Source: Acidobacteriaceae bacterium (lineage in GTDB: Bacteria > Acidobacteriota > Terriglobia > Terriglobales > Acidobacteriaceae). Taken from it: 7,497 bases of DNA. Where the stretch lies: positions 16,714 through 24,210 of the forward strand of contig PLST01000391.1 in the NCBI GenBank assembly GCA_003164255.1, written 5' to 3'. How positions within the stretch are numbered: the stretch's first letter is position 1; every line of letters begins with the position of its first letter. Of the stretch, positions 6,598 to 7,497 are shown piece by piece. The notes beneath the pieces are model-generated. The model had not been told where the DNA came from and did no database searches. It was given only the letters and a program-made list of their open reading frames with translations. The position numbers and the translations under genes were made by a program.

Positions 6598-6635
6598 GTG
6601 GGTGCCCCCGGTCCCTCGCATTTGGGGCCGGGGAA
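6598..6635 (-). repeat. Intercistronic GC hairpin, possible dispersed repeat
   Basis: Between motA and motB, arms 6606-6615 and 6624-6633 form a 10-bp stem (CCCCGG-T-CCC with GGG-G-CCGGGG) around an 8-nt loop. One position is a G·U wobble in plus-strand RNA or an A·C mismatch in minus-strand RNA. The left flank is GTGGGTG (6598-6604). The layout of GTGGGTGCCCC, stem and GGGAAG recalls intergenic palindromes abundant in Acidobacteriaceae genomes, from memory. No T-run follows on the minus strand, so it is not a classic terminator. It could tune the ratio of MotA to MotB or protect mRNA. Confidence 0.6.
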
Positions 6636-6660
6636 GAAACAAACTCACCCGGTCGAAGCC

Positions 6661-7497
6661 CTACGCAGCCGCAGCCGGCTCCGCCGCCTCGACCTTGCTC
6701 TTGCAGCTCTTCTCCATCTCGTCAAAACTCGGCCGCACATGCGAAGGAATCGCCCTCCGCCCCATCTCGATCGCAATCATCGGCGCAGACCCCTTCAGAA
6801 ACGAAAGCACCAGCACACGCAGCACGTGCAGATATTCGTTATGCTCGTCCGCCGTCTTGCGCATGTTTGAGCTCAGCGGGCCCACCACGCCGTAGCACAA
6901 AAGAATTCCAAGAAATGTTCCCACCAGCGCCGCTGCCACCTTCTCGCCAATTTCTTCGGGAGGTCCGCCAAGCGCGCCCATCGTAATCACCACGCCCAGC
7001 ACCGCCGCTACAATCCCTAGCCCCGGCAGCGCATCCGCTACCGTCGACAACGCATCGATCGGCTGCATCGCCGCGGTGTGATGCACCTCCATGTCGAGTT
7101 CCATCATCTGGTCCATGTCGAACGGCTCCACTCCGCCGGTGATCGCCGTCCGCAGCGTGTCGCACAAAAAATCCATCGCGTGATGATCGGCCAGAAACTC
7201 CGGATAGTTCTTGAACACCGAACTTTCCTTCGGCTTCTCCACATCCATCTCCACGCTCAGCAGTCCCTCTTTCCTCACCTTGTTCAGGAACTGGTACATC
7301 ATCTTCAGCGTGTTCAGGTAGCGCTGCTTTGAAAACTGCGAGCCCTTCAGCACCCCCATCAGCCCCGCCGCAACCCCCTTGATGATGTGCATCGGATTGG
7401 CCACCAGCAGCGTGCCCGTCGCGGCGCCAGAGATGATCAACAGCTCCGCTGGCTGCAGCAGCACCGCCATGTGGCCCTTCTCCATCAAAAAGCCGCC
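6661..7497 (-). CDS. motA: Flagellar motor stator protein MotA, 5' end cut by the window
   Basis: MotA is the multi-pass membrane partner of MotB and contacts the FliG rotor. The reading frame continues to the window edge; the visible start GGFLMEKG aligns with GGYLMTGG near residue 16 of E. coli MotA, so about 15 N-terminal residues lie outside. QPAELLIISGAATGTLL is the second membrane helix. The cytoplasmic loop keeps Arg72 and Glu80 (E. coli Arg90 and Glu98, counting the in-window TTG at 7488 as residue 1), the charges that engage FliG. The last two helices keep the proline of ADALPGLGIVAAVLG (E. coli Pro173) and of YGVVGPL (Pro222), needed for proton-driven motion. A short Ala-rich tail ends at TAG 6661-6663. 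The in-window TTG and ATG codons at its left end are internal, not starts. motB follows after 112 bp. Confidence 0.96.
   Translation of the reverse strand, partial: GGFLMEKGHMAVLLQPAELLIISGAATGTLLVANPMHIIKGVAAGLMGVLKGSQFSKQRYLNTLKMMYQFLNKVRKEGLLSVEMDVEKPKESSVFKNYPEFLADHHAMDFLCDTLRTAITGGVEPFDMDQMMELDMEVHHTAAMQPIDALSTVADALPGLGIVAAVLGVVITMGALGGPPEEIGEKVAAALVGTFLGILLCYGVVGPLSSNMRKTADEHNEYLHVLRVLVLSFLKGSAPMIAIEMGRRAIPSHVRPSFDEMEKSCKSKVEAAEPAAAA

Noticed and set aside
6036..6986. 316-codon plus-strand frame across motB and motA
   Set aside because: Leu/Arg/Gln and Pro/Ser-rich antisense translation without domains, opposite well-conserved stator genes.

Overview
The window looks like a chromosomal segment from a member of the Acidobacteriota (class Terriglobia or Acidobacteriaceae-like). 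This is a judgement from gene content recalled from memory, not from a search. The pointers are a large HTH-plus-TPR protein of a type common in that phylum, a HipA-like kinase followed by a DUF3037-like gene, a small helix-rich orphan that resembles short acidobacterial proteins, fairly GC-rich coding DNA, and a GC-rich hairpin between motA and motB that resembles repeats seen in these genomes.

Layout. Positions 1-600 hold no gene I can support, although short frames run in from the left edge. On the plus strand, 601-1768 holds a HipA-like kinase gene and an overlapping DUF3037-like gene. They meet tail to tail, with only 7 bp between, a minus-strand gene (1776-3008) for a putative DNA-binding TPR protein. 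A gene-poor stretch follows (3009-3573) with a perfect small dyad and a 10-bp phased repeat. A small plus-strand gene of unknown function (3574-3885) converges on a minus-strand block read from the right edge: motA (truncated by the window), motB and araB (ribulokinase).

How the genes work together. MotA and MotB form the proton-driven stator of the flagellar motor, so the cell is probably motile or descended from motile ancestors. The MotB ion-binding aspartate and the MotA key residues are all present. AraB phosphorylates L-ribulose in L-arabinose catabolism. It lies 66 bp downstream of motB on the same strand and may share a transcript, but no araA or araD lies in the window. The kinase/DUF3037 pair has no known function that I can state and is the most plausible under-described system here. 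Its third codon positions look less GC-biased than those of motA, motB and araB, which fits an accessory origin but does not prove one.

No rRNA, tRNA, CRISPR array, insertion sequence or riboswitch was recognised.
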